The notes under the pieces were generated by a model. The model ran no database searches. It was given only the letters and a program-made list of their open reading frames with translations, and was not told the DNA's origin. The position numbers and the translations under genes were made by a program. A stretch of 49,256 nt of DNA from Bacillus sp. AFS055030 (GTDB lineage Bacteria > Bacillota > Bacilli > Bacillales > Bacillaceae_G): contig NZ_NUGT01000080.1 of NCBI RefSeq assembly GCF_002574545.1, forward strand, positions 1-49,256. The letters run 5' to 3'. Shown here one piece after another: positions 1-7,735 of this stretch. The stretch's first letter is position 1. Each line of letters starts with the position of its first letter.

Positions 1-30
1 CTATTAGCTGGTTTAGTTGAATATGTATTT

Positions 31-135
31 TTATCTACTTCTTAACTCTTTTAAAATTTCAGATAAAAAATAAGTAATTGCAGCAAGACAAAAAGGCACA
101 AAAATGAATTGTATTAACGATAAAATAAACCCCAT
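31..135 (-). CDS. Small hydrophobic peptide, 34 aa
   Basis: A short frame starts MGFILSLIQFIFVPFC and ends in a charged tail (KELRSR), so it would be a single-pass membrane peptide. An RBS-like GAGAGGAAG lies about 9 bases before the ATG. No family is recognised. Its size and its place beside an intergenic repeat resemble the other tiny membrane ORFs of the first 12 kb. It could be a chance frame. Confidence 0.35.
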   Translation of the reverse strand: MGFILSLIQFIFVPFCLAAITYFLSEILKELRSR

Positions 136-203
136 AAACTAACTTCCTCTCGTTGTATATTTTTATTAATTAGTTAATTAGTTCGATAAAAATTATAAAT
201 CAC

Positions 204-262
204 CTTGTTCAAATAATCTGCCATTATGTTGAATAAAAAAAGAGTCACATTTAACGACTCAA
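204..262. repeat. Dispersed intergenic repeat, copy 1
   Basis: TTGTTCAAATAA, then CCATTATGTTGAATAA and an A-run, then a small GAGTC/GACTC hairpin. The same arrangement recurs near 7.65 kb and 13.98 kb. Confidence 0.6.
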
Positions 263-445
263 GTTATACAAATAATGCAAGCTTTAGTTGCATAAAAAAT
301 TCAAAATATATGTATCGAAAAAGTTGTTTAATTTGCAATTATTTTGCCGTAATAAAATTAAATATCAAAAATAAAGGAAATATCTTCCTGACAGTCGAAT
401 ATTTGCCTAGAACCATAATTAACTATTCCGATGAGGAGGATTCTT

Positions 446-955
446 GTGCGTCCACGACCATTATTTATTGAAAATCCAGAGCATGATAGGTATGTTAGTC
501 TTGTGCCAGATGGAGATATTATAGAAATACTTAGTAAGCAACGAACTAAGACCATTACCCTCTTAAGCAGCGTATCAGAGGACTCAGCAAGGAAGGCGTA
601 CGCACCAGGGAAATGGACCTTAAAAGAAGTGATTGGGCATATGACCGACTCGGAACGTGTGATGTCGTATCGAATGCTTGCCATTGCACGAAATGAAAGT
701 GCACCACTCCCAGCAATGGATCAGGATCAATACGTTTCTGCGGCAAACTTCAACAAATTATCCTGGGAGCAGCTACTAGCTGGTTTAGACACGGTACGCT
801 CCAACACGTTAAGCCTTATTTCAACAATCGATGACGCAGCGTGGGATCGTAATGGAACTGTAATGAACAGTCCAGTTTCGTTAGGTACCATTGCATATGG
901 CATTGCCGGGCACGAGTTACACCATATGAAAGTGATTAGTGATAAATACTTATAA
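446..955 (+). CDS. DinB family protein
   Basis: A DinB/YfiT-like four-helix-bundle protein of about 169 aa, a family of metal-dependent transferases or hydrolases, some acting with bacillithiol. The sequence contains the metal-ligand pattern: a His in IGHMTDSERVMSYR and two in GHELHHMKV near the C terminus. An in-frame ATG lies 15 bases upstream, but GAGGAGG sits inside that extension at 433-439, six bases before the GTG at 446, so GTG is the better start. It is a monocistronic gene closed by a bidirectional terminator shared with the convergent gene. Substrate unknown. Confidence 0.85.
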   Translation: MRPRPLFIENPEHDRYVSLVPDGDIIEILSKQRTKTITLLSSVSEDSARKAYAPGKWTLKEVIGHMTDSERVMSYRMLAIARNESAPLPAMDQDQYVSAANFNKLSWEQLLAGLDTVRSNTLSLISTIDDAAWDRNGTVMNSPVSLGTIAYGIAGHELHHMKVISDKYL

Positions 956-1017
956 GTCTTTTCTATTAATGAAAAAACCTAATTTGTTATATAGGGTGCG
1001 TTAGTTGAATAAACAGC

Positions 1018-1049
1018 AAAAAAGGATCTTCTTAGAAGGTCCTTTTTTT
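1018..1049. terminator. Bidirectional intrinsic terminator
   Basis: AAAAAAGGATCTTCT pairs imperfectly with AGAAGGTCCTTTTTTT. It lies between the convergent DinB gene and the minus-strand gene ending at 1067. A TTAGTTGAATAA repeat motif lies immediately upstream (994-1013). Confidence 0.8.
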
Positions 1050-1066
1050 ATTGCCGATAGGAGTAG

Positions 1067-1273
1067 TCATTCTGTTTTTTCTTTTGACAAAGCGCTTAAC
1101 ATATCTGCCATTTTGCTATCCAAATAAACCAGCTTTTGTACGATTAATAAAAGTTCCTTATCCATCAGCGCAGAGTCATGTTCAGTTAGTTTTTTTATTT
1201 GGTCACGCATTAGACCATTAACTACCAAAAGATCCATTAAGGTTTCGCTTTTTTTTGCTTTTAGTAAAGTCAT
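1067..1273 (-). CDS. Small helical protein, unknown
   Basis: This is a 68-aa soluble protein predicted to be two helices (about residues 12-30 and 38-62), with no signal peptide or membrane segment. The helix-turn-helix outline is a little like Spo0E-type phosphatases. The signature SQELD is replaced by VQKLV, however, so the catalytic Ser and Asp are missing and I do not assign that function. The start is supported by GAAAGGTGG about 8 bases upstream. Confidence 0.6.
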   Translation of the reverse strand: MTLLKAKKSETLMDLLVVNGLMRDQIKKLTEHDSALMDKELLLIVQKLVYLDSKMADMLSALSKEKTE

Positions 1274-1481
1274 TTTACTACCACCTTTCAGTCTTTTATA
1301 AATAAATTCAACTTAATTTGGTAGTTTCCTCTAGACAAATTCCTTCAATTATTGCAAACCATGTGAATTTAATGTTTTTTTAATTAGATTTGCCTTTTTT
1401 TAATAGACTTTCAGATAATTCTTTTGATGTTCCTTTAAATCAGGAGATAGAAGCTCATTGCGTTAGTTTTCTACTTTATAT

Positions 1482-1727
1482 TCATGGCTTTAATATCTTT
1501 TCCAGTCTTACTCGTTTAATAAAATCATCTAATGCCTCTTCTTCATTACCATAATGGGCAATTGATGTTTCTACAATACTCGCTCTCTCATCAGTTGCAC
1601 AAACAACCCACTTAGTATCCTCTTTATAAATTAGAACCACATTTGGACCGATATCTTTTTGATAAAACCAGTTATAATATTTTAATCCTTCTTCTGAAAG
1701 GATTCGTTTTGCCTCATCTCTTGTCAT
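1482..1727 (-). CDS. Putative immunity protein, Imm59-like
   Basis: An 81-aa acidic soluble protein beginning MTRDEAKRILSEEGL, with a central KWVVCATDERAS stretch and EALDDFIKRVR near the end. From memory this resembles the small Imm59-type immunity proteins of polymorphic toxin loci, which bind and block a cognate toxin. I cannot confirm that by search. Context supports it: the gene is preceded on the same strand, 21 bases away, by the 3' remnant of another reading frame, the usual toxin-then-immunity order. A strong AAGGAGGATAAT precedes the ATG. Confidence 0.5.
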   Translation of the reverse strand: MTRDEAKRILSEEGLKYYNWFYQKDIGPNVVLIYKEDTKWVVCATDERASIVETSIAHYGNEEEALDDFIKRVRLEKILKP

Positions 1728-1748
1728 ATTAAAATTATCCTCCTTATT

Positions 1749-1893
1749 TTATTTGTTTTTACTAACTTCAATACTTTTAAATTGTTCTACTGTTAAAGGA
1801 AGTTGTATTTGTGAACCACCTTTTTACCCGTACCATTATCGTTAAAGATTAATATACATATTTTAATATTCTTTAATGAACTAATATCTCTTG
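1749..1893 (-). pseudogene. 3' remnant of a gene upstream of the immunity gene
   Basis: Reading on the minus strand, one frame gives NIKICILIFNDNGTGKKV. After a one-base shift near the GTGGTT the next frame gives SQIQLPLTVEQFKSIEVSK and then stops 21 bases before the immunity gene. Both stretches look like real protein, and neither has a plausible start. I infer the last 45-50 codons of a lost gene, possibly a polymorphic toxin. The 5' side runs into an intergenic repeat. The toxin assignment rests on position only. Confidence 0.45.
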
Positions 1894-1922
1894 AATAAGA
1901 AAAAGCTACCGAAGCAGCTTTT
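1876..1922. repeat. Dispersed intergenic repeat, copy 2
   Basis: ATGAACTAA, then TTGAATAAGAAAAAGCTACC and GAAGCAGCTT. This is the same half-site plus GCTnCC/GCAGC hairpin seen at 12.06 kb and 23.62 kb. It marks the place where the upstream gene remnant is cut off. Confidence 0.55.
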
Positions 1923-2043
1923 AGGTGGTTCAATTATTGTATGTATTAGTTATAAAAAAATTCTGCAATGTTGTAGGTCATTTATAATACAAAAATTGGA
2001 TAGAAATAGAAGAAATCATTTCTGAAGGATCCTTACTTTACAA

Positions 2044-2550
2044 TTAGAATTCTTCCGTTGATGGAACGATACATACACGTGTTGAAACAGCACGTAATGC
2101 GATTAAGTGAATCATTTCATTAACTGTTGTGCAGCAATCTGACAGAATCTTCACATCGTATTTCTCAGCTGTTTTTGATATTGCTGTATGGGTAACACAA
2201 TTTTGTGTCATCATACCACAAATTAATAATTCTGTTGCACCTAATTCAGTTAAAATACTTTCTAACTTAGTTTGATAGAATCCATCTGCAAATGCCTTTT
2301 TAATAATTTTAGCATTCGGTGCAACTTTTTTAATTGTTGGGTGTATATCAGCACCTTCTGTTCCCTCGTTTAAAAATGGAGAACTGCTATCTGCAATATG
2401 TTGAATAAGTACAACAGGAATATCTTTGTCATTTGCTCTTTGAATTGCATTTTCAATATTCGTTAATGTTGCATCTGTATTCCATAATGGAAATTTTCCT
2501 CCAGGGAAGTAATCATTTTGTATATCCATTACAATTAATACTTTACTCAT
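2044..2550 (-). CDS. Isochorismatase-family cysteine hydrolase
   Basis: A full-length (168 aa) member of the isochorismatase-like hydrolases, cytosolic enzymes that cleave amides or vinyl ethers (nicotinamidase and N-carbamoyl amidases among them). The Asp/Lys/Cys triad is visible: D9 in MDIQNDYF, K85 in the KKAFADGF stretch, and C118 in MMTQNCVTHTA, with the usual cis-peptide region before it. The start has AGGAGG upstream. The gene stands alone, 68 bases after a dinucleotide-binding protein gene on the same strand, and could be co-transcribed with it. Substrate not inferable. Confidence 0.9.
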   Translation of the reverse strand: MSKVLIVMDIQNDYFPGGKFPLWNTDATLTNIENAIQRANDKDIPVVLIQHIADSSSPFLNEGTEGADIHPTIKKVAPNAKIIKKAFADGFYQTKLESILTELGATELLICGMMTQNCVTHTAISKTAEKYDVKILSDCCTTVNEMIHLIALRAVSTRVCIVPSTEEF

Positions 2551-2618
2551 TGTTGTTTCCTCCTTTAAACCGACCTTAAAAAGTCAGTTACTTAGCGAAC
2601 AGTACTACCACAATAGCA

Positions 2619-3320
2619 TTATTTTCTATGTTTTATTTCATTTACGATTTCGATTGCAAAATGTCCAAGGTTCCCCTTACTGTATGAACGTACTACTTCT
2701 GGAAAAAGTGATGTTAGGGCTCTGTTTTTATATTCAACTGGGAGGTTTTTCTTTGCAAACTCTTCTTCGAGCTCGATGGCTGCTTTGACTGCTTGATAGG
2801 TAGCAGTCTTGTTAACTGTCATTACTATTTCTTCACTGTCTCTTTTCACCTCTCCAAGAACTCGAAATAACGCTAAAATCCCATCAGGTAAGGAATGTTC
2901 TGTAATAAATAATCCATCCCCATGTTCATATAAGTCGTTGGAATGACCCATATATTTCATACCAGCAATAGATAAGTCAGGAAATTTGCTACAAAGCTCA
3001 TTTGTATTCAAAGCGGTTGCCATATTGATTAAGTAAGTATTCTCAAGGGGGAATTGTGGAGAAACGAGTTTTGAAATAAATGGAACCACAGAATCTGAAG
3101 GCAGAGCCAAAATACAAACACTTAATTCATTAATTTCTTCTTTCTTAATTAGATATCCATTTGAATAACGAGCAATGAAGTGCTCAGCTTTTGACTGATT
3201 AGGGTGATAAACTCCAATTGGTATTTGTTGATCACACCAATGTTTCATCAACGCATTACCCAATTTTCCAATACCCACTAAGCCAATCCGGTTCTGTTTC
3301 CCTAAAAGAAGATGTTTCAA
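2619..3320 (-). CDS. NAD(P)-binding oxidoreductase, ProC-like Rossmann protein
   Basis: The N terminus has a dinucleotide-binding fold, GLVGIGKLGNALMKHW at about residues 14-29, followed by the beta-alpha pattern typical of the F420-dependent/P5C reductase superfamily (ILALPSDSV near residue 71). At 233 aa it is shorter than ProC (about 270). It has a helical C-terminal half beginning AVKAAIELEEEFAKKN. The reaction is unknown; a reductase using NAD(P)H is inferred. AGGAGG lies upstream. The isochorismatase-family gene follows. Confidence 0.7.
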   Translation of the reverse strand: MKHLLLGKQNRIGLVGIGKLGNALMKHWCDQQIPIGVYHPNQSKAEHFIARYSNGYLIKKEEINELSVCILALPSDSVVPFISKLVSPQFPLENTYLINMATALNTNELCSKFPDLSIAGMKYMGHSNDLYEHGDGLFITEHSLPDGILALFRVLGEVKRDSEEIVMTVNKTATYQAVKAAIELEEEFAKKNLPVEYKNRALTSLFPEVVRSYSKGNLGHFAIEIVNEIKHRK

Positions 3321-3882
3321 TAGAGTTCCTCCTTTAATATAAATTGCTATTTTTTACATACAACTTAAAGTTCTTTACTCTAATTGTATATTCCTTCTTT
3401 ATATCCTTACTGCCTCAGGGCAAAATAAAAAGGCTGTATCAACCTTTTATTCTCTAACTAATGAATGTGTTCGTATTATATGTTTTTTTATAATGATAGC
3501 CGGGGTAGAACGTTGCATGCGTGAGGCTTTGGCCACCACAACTAAACAGTTCACCCACTATTTGTTGAAGCATTAGAGCTGGTTAGGCTTAGATTCCTTA
3601 TAACAAGCGAACCTATGAAACTACAAAAAGGACGAAGGGTTACCAGTGAATTTTTTTTAGTGGGCGATCATTTATGTATCTAGCAGTCTAATGCATACCT
3701 TGTTTATAGCTGTTAAATGTGACATTCGAAATCGTCGTAAAAAGTAAACTATCGATGAAATCATCCCAAGAAATAAAAATTACCTGAATTTTTCGACACG
3801 AAACGTAGTGCCGATCATGTTGTTCAACTAATACTTGTTTTAGTTGAATTAGTTTATTAAGAATTTAGCAGTAATTACTACT
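3321..3882. other. Gene-free gap with GC-richer unidentified segment
   Basis: No convincing gene lies here. Around 3419-3470 there is a repeat-like AAAAAGGCTG...CAACCTTTTA hairpin. From about 3495 to 3700 the base composition is visibly less AT-rich than its surroundings, without an open frame. It could be the non-coding end of a lost insertion sequence or another mobile element, but no terminal repeat is evident. The right end carries a copy of the dispersed repeat. Confidence 0.4.
3810..3853. repeat. Dispersed intergenic repeat, copy 3
   Basis: GCCGATCATGTTGTTCAACTAA followed by TTTTAGTTGAATTA. The GCCGATC..TTGTTGTTCAACTAA block matches 7682-7703 and, with two changes, 14030-14050. Confidence 0.6.
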
Positions 3883-4638
3883 TTACTCGAAAAGATGGTG
3901 CAATAATCGATCCCTATCTTCAAAAAACTGTTTCATAATTGAATAATGATTCGTGTCTTCTAATTTCGATTCACTCATTCCTTTTTCTGTAAGCTGAATA
4001 ATTTTAGCATTCGGGTAAGCCATAATAACAGGAGAATGGGTAGAGATAATAAACTGAGAACCTTGATTAACAAGTTCGTTAATTCTAGCTAACATCGACA
4101 TTTGTCTTAATGGAGACAAGGCTGCTTCAGGCTCATCTAATATATATAAACCATTACCTTGAAAACGCTCCATAAATGCAGAGAAAAAAGATTCACCATG
4201 AGATTGTTCATGTAATGATTTTCCTCCATAAGAATCAATTATCTTAGGACCAGAGAATGGTTGCTTATCTAATTCCTCTATATTGGTTGCTATATTATAA
4301 AAAGTTTCTGCTCTAAAGAAAAAAGAATCCTTTGCCCTGTTTACTCCTTTTACTATTTTGAGATATTCATCCAAATTTGAGTGGGAGTCATAACTAGAAA
4401 AATTAAAGTTTAACGTACCACCTTCTGGATTAAATCCTAAAGCTATAGCAATCCCCTCAAGTAATGTTGACTTACCCATTCCATTTTCTCCAATAATATA
4501 AGTAACACTCGGATGAAACGTTATTTCTTGAAAATTCCGAATGACTGGGAGATTAAGCGGGAATTGATCATATGAATATATTTGCTCATTTTTAAGATTT
4601 ACAGACCTAATGTATTGAGATTCTTGATTTAATTTCAC
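3883..4638 (-). CDS. AAA/ABC-type ATPase, RecF/SMC-like
   Basis: A 251-aa P-loop ATPase of the AAA_21/ABC-ATPase kind. It has Walker A GENGMGKST at residues 50-58, a signature-like SHGES at 146-150, Walker B GLYILDEPE at 163-171, and a switch His in ISTHSPV. The short insert between Walker A and the signature means there is no long coiled coil, so it is smaller than RecF or OLD proteins. Such solitary ATPases occur in bacterial accessory regions and some belong to defence pairs. No nuclease partner is adjacent here. Function unknown. Confidence 0.8.
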   Translation of the reverse strand: MKLNQESQYIRSVNLKNEQIYSYDQFPLNLPVIRNFQEITFHPSVTYIIGENGMGKSTLLEGIAIALGFNPEGGTLNFNFSSYDSHSNLDEYLKIVKGVNRAKDSFFFRAETFYNIATNIEELDKQPFSGPKIIDSYGGKSLHEQSHGESFFSAFMERFQGNGLYILDEPEAALSPLRQMSMLARINELVNQGSQFIISTHSPVIMAYPNAKIIQLTEKGMSESKLEDTNHYSIMKQFFEDRDRLLHHLFE

Positions 4639-4700
4639 AAATATACACCTCGTTTTATCTTCAAACCTTTTAAAATAATTATGTCCTTGAGGTACTTGTC

Positions 4701-4732
4701 ATATTGAACTAAACAATGCTTTAGTTTAATAG
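4701..4732. repeat. Dispersed intergenic repeat, copy 4
   Basis: ATTGAACTAA...TTTAGTTTAATA forms an imperfect palindrome. It overlaps the stop codon of the small membrane ORF ending at 4721. Confidence 0.5.
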
Positions 4733-4897
4733 TTTCTTATTCGTTTTTCTTTTTACGACATAGTCCCAAATGGAATAGACAGCACTTTGTGCAAATAGCA
4801 AGCAAAGTATCCAAACACTAATATTTTGCAAATTCGAATTTGTGACTATGATAACAACAGGAACAAAGATTAAGCTAATTACTAAAAATTTTATCAT
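4721..4897 (-). CDS. Small two-helix membrane protein, 58 aa
   Basis: A 58-aa frame starting MIKFLVISLIFVPVVIIV, with a second hydrophobic stretch SVWILCLLFAQSAVY and a basic tail (KRKTNKK). The topology is two membrane segments. GAGAGGA lies about 4-5 bases before the ATG. It is one of several tiny membrane-protein genes between 4.7 and 6.8 kb on the same strand. No family recognised. Confidence 0.55.
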   Translation of the reverse strand: MIKFLVISLIFVPVVIIVTNSNLQNISVWILCLLFAQSAVYSIWDYVVKRKTNKKLLN

Positions 4898-5054
4898 TTT
4901 ATCCTCTCTGACCTTTTTACTGTAATACCAATATTTTACAAATGTTTTAACTAATATTATTAATTCTATATTAAAGATAATAGTCCTTTTCTTAACTAAG
5001 CCAAACCATGGGCATAGTCTGACGCTTAATTTGAGTTCCTCTTTCCGAACTTCT

Positions 5055-5264
5055 TTAATTAATTAGTTTTACACCATTGATAATAATCGCAACCATCCCA
5101 ATCAATGAAACGATTACCCACCAGTTCTTTTGCTTTTTCTTATAGTGAAGTGCTACAAAGAAAATAATTACTCCGAGGATGATACTAGCAATAGAACTAT
5201 ATAATTCTACCTGTGAGTTTGCACTATTTAAAAAGATACTATCTAACTTTTCCTTCATGAACAA
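5055..5264 (-). CDS. Small membrane protein, 69 aa
   Basis: Two membrane segments are clear, at about residues 22-41 (IASIILGVIIFFVALHY) and 49-66 (VIVSLIGMVAIIINGV), separated by a basic KKKQK loop. The N terminus is soluble. TAAGGAGGAATTG precedes the start. No family recognised. It lies in the run of tiny membrane proteins. Confidence 0.65.
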   Translation of the reverse strand: MFMKEKLDSIFLNSANSQVELYSSIASIILGVIIFFVALHYKKKQKNWWVIVSLIGMVAIIINGVKLIN

Positions 5265-5339
5265 TTCCTCCTTACAGTTAAAAGACCGAATCGGCTAAAA
5301 GCATTTGTCAACTGCGCTTGCGTTAGTTGTATAAACTAT

Positions 5340-5525
5340 TTAGTTATGTAAGTTATTATCCCTATTCTTTTTCTCGAGAGAATAAACAGAAGCAAAAAGA
5401 AATATCATAGCTATTCCAACACCAATAATCACTGAATAATCAAAATAATCTTTAAGTGCCATACCTCCAGAAATAGATGCAGTAAACAATAGCAAAAAGA
5501 AAACTGTATAATTCTTTTTCTTAAT
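5340..5525 (-). CDS. Small membrane protein with ATT start or frameshifted start
   Basis: A 61-codon frame reads as a clean two-segment membrane protein: KKKNYTVFFLLLFTASISGG, then YSVIIGVGIAMIFLFASVYS, ending in a charged tail. No ATG, GTG or TTG is in frame at its 5' end. A TGA sits just upstream, and the nearby ATG at 5532 is one frame off and stops after three codons. The ribosome site AAAGGGGTGAT is optimally spaced (about 7 bases) from an in-frame ATT at 5525. Either ATT is the start or one base has been lost from ATGGAGA. Confidence 0.4.
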   Translation of the reverse strand: MKKKNYTVFFLLLFTASISGGMALKDYFDYSVIIGVGIAMIFLFASVYSLEKKNRDNNLHN

Positions 5526-5575
5526 TCTCCATCACCCCTTTGGTATATTTTACCATAAATATGTAATTTCTTATT

Positions 5576-5636
5576 AAACTATATAATGCTTTAGTTGAAT
5601 AACTACTGGGAGTCGATCATCGGCTCCTATTTTTTT
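5576..5636. repeat. Dispersed intergenic repeat, copy 5, with terminator-like hairpin
   Basis: AACTATATAATGCTTTAGTTGAATAA is followed by GGGAGTCGATCATCGGCTCC and a T-run. The hairpin plus T-run could end transcription on the plus strand. Confidence 0.6.
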
Positions 5637-5773
5637 GTTTAAAGGTTCTAAGAATAACATAACAGTAAGATGGATAATTATGGTAAAATTTAAGCAAGAA
5701 GATTCGTTGACTGCTTGCTACATTTTAAAATATCTGAATGCAACTATGAATTATTAACAAAGGGGATAGAGCT

Positions 5774-5992
5774 TTGAAAAAAATTCTAATTTTATTATTA
5801 TATGTTACCAATCTTTTATTAGTGTCTGCTTGTCAAAATGCGTACAAAGGTAAATATGTTAGATGGGGTGACACAATAAAAAGTGTCAACGTGAAGAAGC
5901 TTAAAGAAAATAATATTCCTTATAAAGTTAAAAATAATAAAGTCTACATTCCTGAGGATGCTGCAAGTGATGCTGTGCTGTGTTGCTCATAA
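5774..5992 (+). CDS. Small lipoprotein ending in CCS, 72 aa
   Basis: MKKILILLLYVTNLLLVSAC is a lipoprotein signal with lipobox VSAC, giving a mature lipid-anchored peptide of 53 residues from Cys20. It has a short compact domain, LKENNIPYKVKNNKVYIPED, and an unusual C-terminal CCS. From memory similar short lipoproteins occur in other Bacillus genomes, without a known function. GGGGATAGAG lies upstream. A 78-bp stretch encoding its last 25 codons is repeated at 10707-10784, showing local duplication. Confidence 0.7.
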   Translation: MKKILILLLYVTNLLLVSACQNAYKGKYVRWGDTIKSVNVKKLKENNIPYKVKNNKVYIPEDAASDAVLCCS

Positions 5993-6031
5993 GGTATCAT
6001 GCAATAGTTACAGAAAAAGAGCCACTTATAT

Positions 6032-6062
6032 AACTACCATGGGAGTACGATATAAACTTCCA
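6032..6062. repeat. Short copy of the ~64-bp repeat
   Basis: AACTACCATGGGAGTACGAT then ATAAACTTCCA. This matches the left part of the inverted pair at 10494-10557 and 12110-12172. CCATGG at either side also makes it locally palindromic. Confidence 0.65.
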
Positions 6063-6088
6063 TGGTAATTGAATTAGATTTTCTTCCA

Positions 6089-6298
6089 CTATCTTTTTCG
6101 ATTTTCGTACCAAAGTTGAAATTTGTTAAATATTTTTATTCCTATATAACCGTCCAATACTGTAATTAGTAATGCAATGATTATCATACTTATTCCAGTA
6201 CTATCACCCGTAACAATAGGTTCGAGTAATCCGAAAACTAGAGATAAAAGGATAGGTAAAGTTATACCAAGCCATACAGCAGGAAAAATAATAGCCAT
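6089..6298 (-). CDS. Small membrane protein, 69 aa
   Basis: Two membrane segments, at about residues 5-27 (with PAVWLGITLPILLSLVFGLL) and 37-57 (ISMIIIALLITVLDGYIGI), then a basic cytosolic tail WYENRKR. No family recognised. The start has TAGGTGG upstream. A short copy of an intergenic repeat lies just beyond its stop codon. Confidence 0.6.
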   Translation of the reverse strand: MAIIFPAVWLGITLPILLSLVFGLLEPIVTGDSTGISMIIIALLITVLDGYIGIKIFNKFQLWYENRKR

Positions 6299-6365
6299 AT
6301 TTATCCACCTAATTTTAATGTATTTTATCCAAGCTTAACAATATTTCTTATTGAACTTTACATCA

Positions 6366-6428
6366 ATAAAAAAACGAGCTGCAAGCAACTCGTGATCTTC
6401 AACTAAAGCATACGCTAGTTGAATAAGA
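6366..6428. repeat. Dispersed intergenic repeat, copy 6
   Basis: It has the hairpin ACGAGCTGCAAGCAACTCGT, then TTCAACTAAAGCATACGCTA and GTTGAATAAG. This is the mirror image of copy 5: hairpin first, palindrome second. Confidence 0.6.
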
Positions 6429-6540
6429 GTTTTTTTAAATTATCTAATGAGAAAATCTATTTTAGTTTAAAAAACATTTTAATTTATAAGTCACTAAATT
6501 AAAATAAACCACACACAGTAAACTTAACTAAAATGTGAGT

Positions 6541-6774
6541 TTAAGCTGTGCGGTTTTTATTCCTACTTTCATATATCCTTTCCGCAACGAATCCGATAAC
6601 AAAACCAAAGATAATTGGATTCAATGAACCATCAAAGGTAAATCCGCCATTTGAGGTTACCTCAAAATTGAACCATTTTAAATATTCGATGTTAAACAAA
6701 TAACCACATAAGTATAATGTAAAAGTTGTAACGATAAATAAAATTACAGGAATCCAGAAAGTTTTCTTTTTCAT
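6541..6774 (-). CDS. Small membrane protein, 77 aa
   Basis: A membrane segment at residues 6-26 (WIPVILFIVTTFTLYLCGYL) and a second near 54-66 (PIIFGFVIGFVAERI), with an extracytoplasmic loop between them and a basic tail. The start is preceded by AAGGGTGG. The stop codon lies in an imperfect hairpin (AACCACACA.../GTGCGGTTTTT, about 6505-6557) that may be its terminator. No family recognised. Confidence 0.6.
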   Translation of the reverse strand: MKKKTFWIPVILFIVTTFTLYLCGYLFNIEYLKWFNFEVTSNGGFTFDGSLNPIIFGFVIGFVAERIYESRNKNRTA

Positions 6775-6923
6775 TCAAATACCACCCTTAATTTAAATTT
6801 TGGTAAATTATTACATTTTATTATTATAAATATAATACTATGATTAACTTAATTAGTCTTATGAACTAAACTGTCATTTTGTTGTCGTAAGTTGCATAAG
6901 GAATTGGATAATAAAAGATAAAT

Positions 6924-7550
6924 TTACACTTCAGGTGGAATTTTAAATGTAACGTTACCTTCTCCATCTAAAAATTCCATACCGGGAATATCATTTTCAT
7001 CTACTACCATTCTGATTCTAGTTTTTCCTTTACTATCTGATAGTTGAACTGTTACTTCTCCTTTCAAATTTTTACCCATAAAGGCGCGAGGTGTATTTCC
7101 TTCCCAAATATTTTCTAACTCTTTATCAATTTCCTCATCAGTTAATTCAGAGTTTTGTATTTTATGTGTTTTTTCTACAAGGTCTGGTAAAGGTGTATTA
7201 GGTCTATCATATATTGAAATCCCATAATTTCTTTGCCCATTCTCATCAATATAATGCATTTGTACGACTTGATCTTGTTTATACTGATCAAAGGTTAATT
7301 ATGCGTAGGATTCATAGTTTCCCATTTCATCTTTTTTACTTCCATATATAAGTCCTCCACACTCATCACCTTCTCTGTTATAAAACATTAATCCAGCAAT
7401 AGGATCTTTCTGCCTATGACCTGGAAGAAAATCTTTTCCATCCATAATTTCAGGTGGAATGTTATCATTATTAAAAATTCTCATTCTTACTGTTCCATCT
7501 TTATCAACAATATTTATATTTTCAACATTAATGCTTTTGAATTCAGACAT
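6924..7550 (-). pseudogene. Hypothetical protein gene split by an internal stop
   Basis: Two frames that look like neighbours are one gene. The first runs 83 codons from 7550 and ends at a TAA at 7299-7301. Reading straight through that TAA in the same frame gives LTFDQYKQDQVVQMHYIDEN and continues to the stop at 6924, about 208 codons in all. Both halves carry the same motif type (KDGTVRMRIFNNDNIP in one, GKTRIRMVVDENDIP in the other), a likely internal repeat. A single change such as TCA to TAA would explain it. Full-length relatives exist in Bacillus from memory; function unknown. Confidence 0.8.
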
Positions 7551-7635
7551 AAAAAATCCTCTATTTAATCATATATAGGAGTTTCTATATAAACCCATTA
7601 TTTTCCTTTCCCTTAAACTTCTTAATAAAATTCTT

Positions 7636-7718
7636 ATTGAACTATCCTCCCATTTTGTTGAATAAGAAAATCAACTAAACAGCCGATCTTGTTGTTCAAC
7701 TAATGCTATCGTTAGTTC
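7636..7718. repeat. Dispersed intergenic repeat, copy 7 (long form)
   Basis: TTGAACTAT, CCATTTTGTTGAATAA, ATCAACTAAACAGCCGATCT, TTGTTGTTCAACTAATG and GTTAGTTCTATTAG in order. About 58 bp of it is shared with the copy at 13975-14050. Confidence 0.7.
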
Positions 7719-7735
7719 TATTAGAAAATTTTTCT

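Noticed and set aside
226-684. Open frames on both strands overlapping the 5' part of the DinB gene
   Set aside because: No ribosome site and protein-unlike composition; the DinB frame explains the coding signal.
1067-1273. Spo0E-type phosphatase
   Set aside because: The SQELD signature is absent; Ser and Asp positions are both Val.
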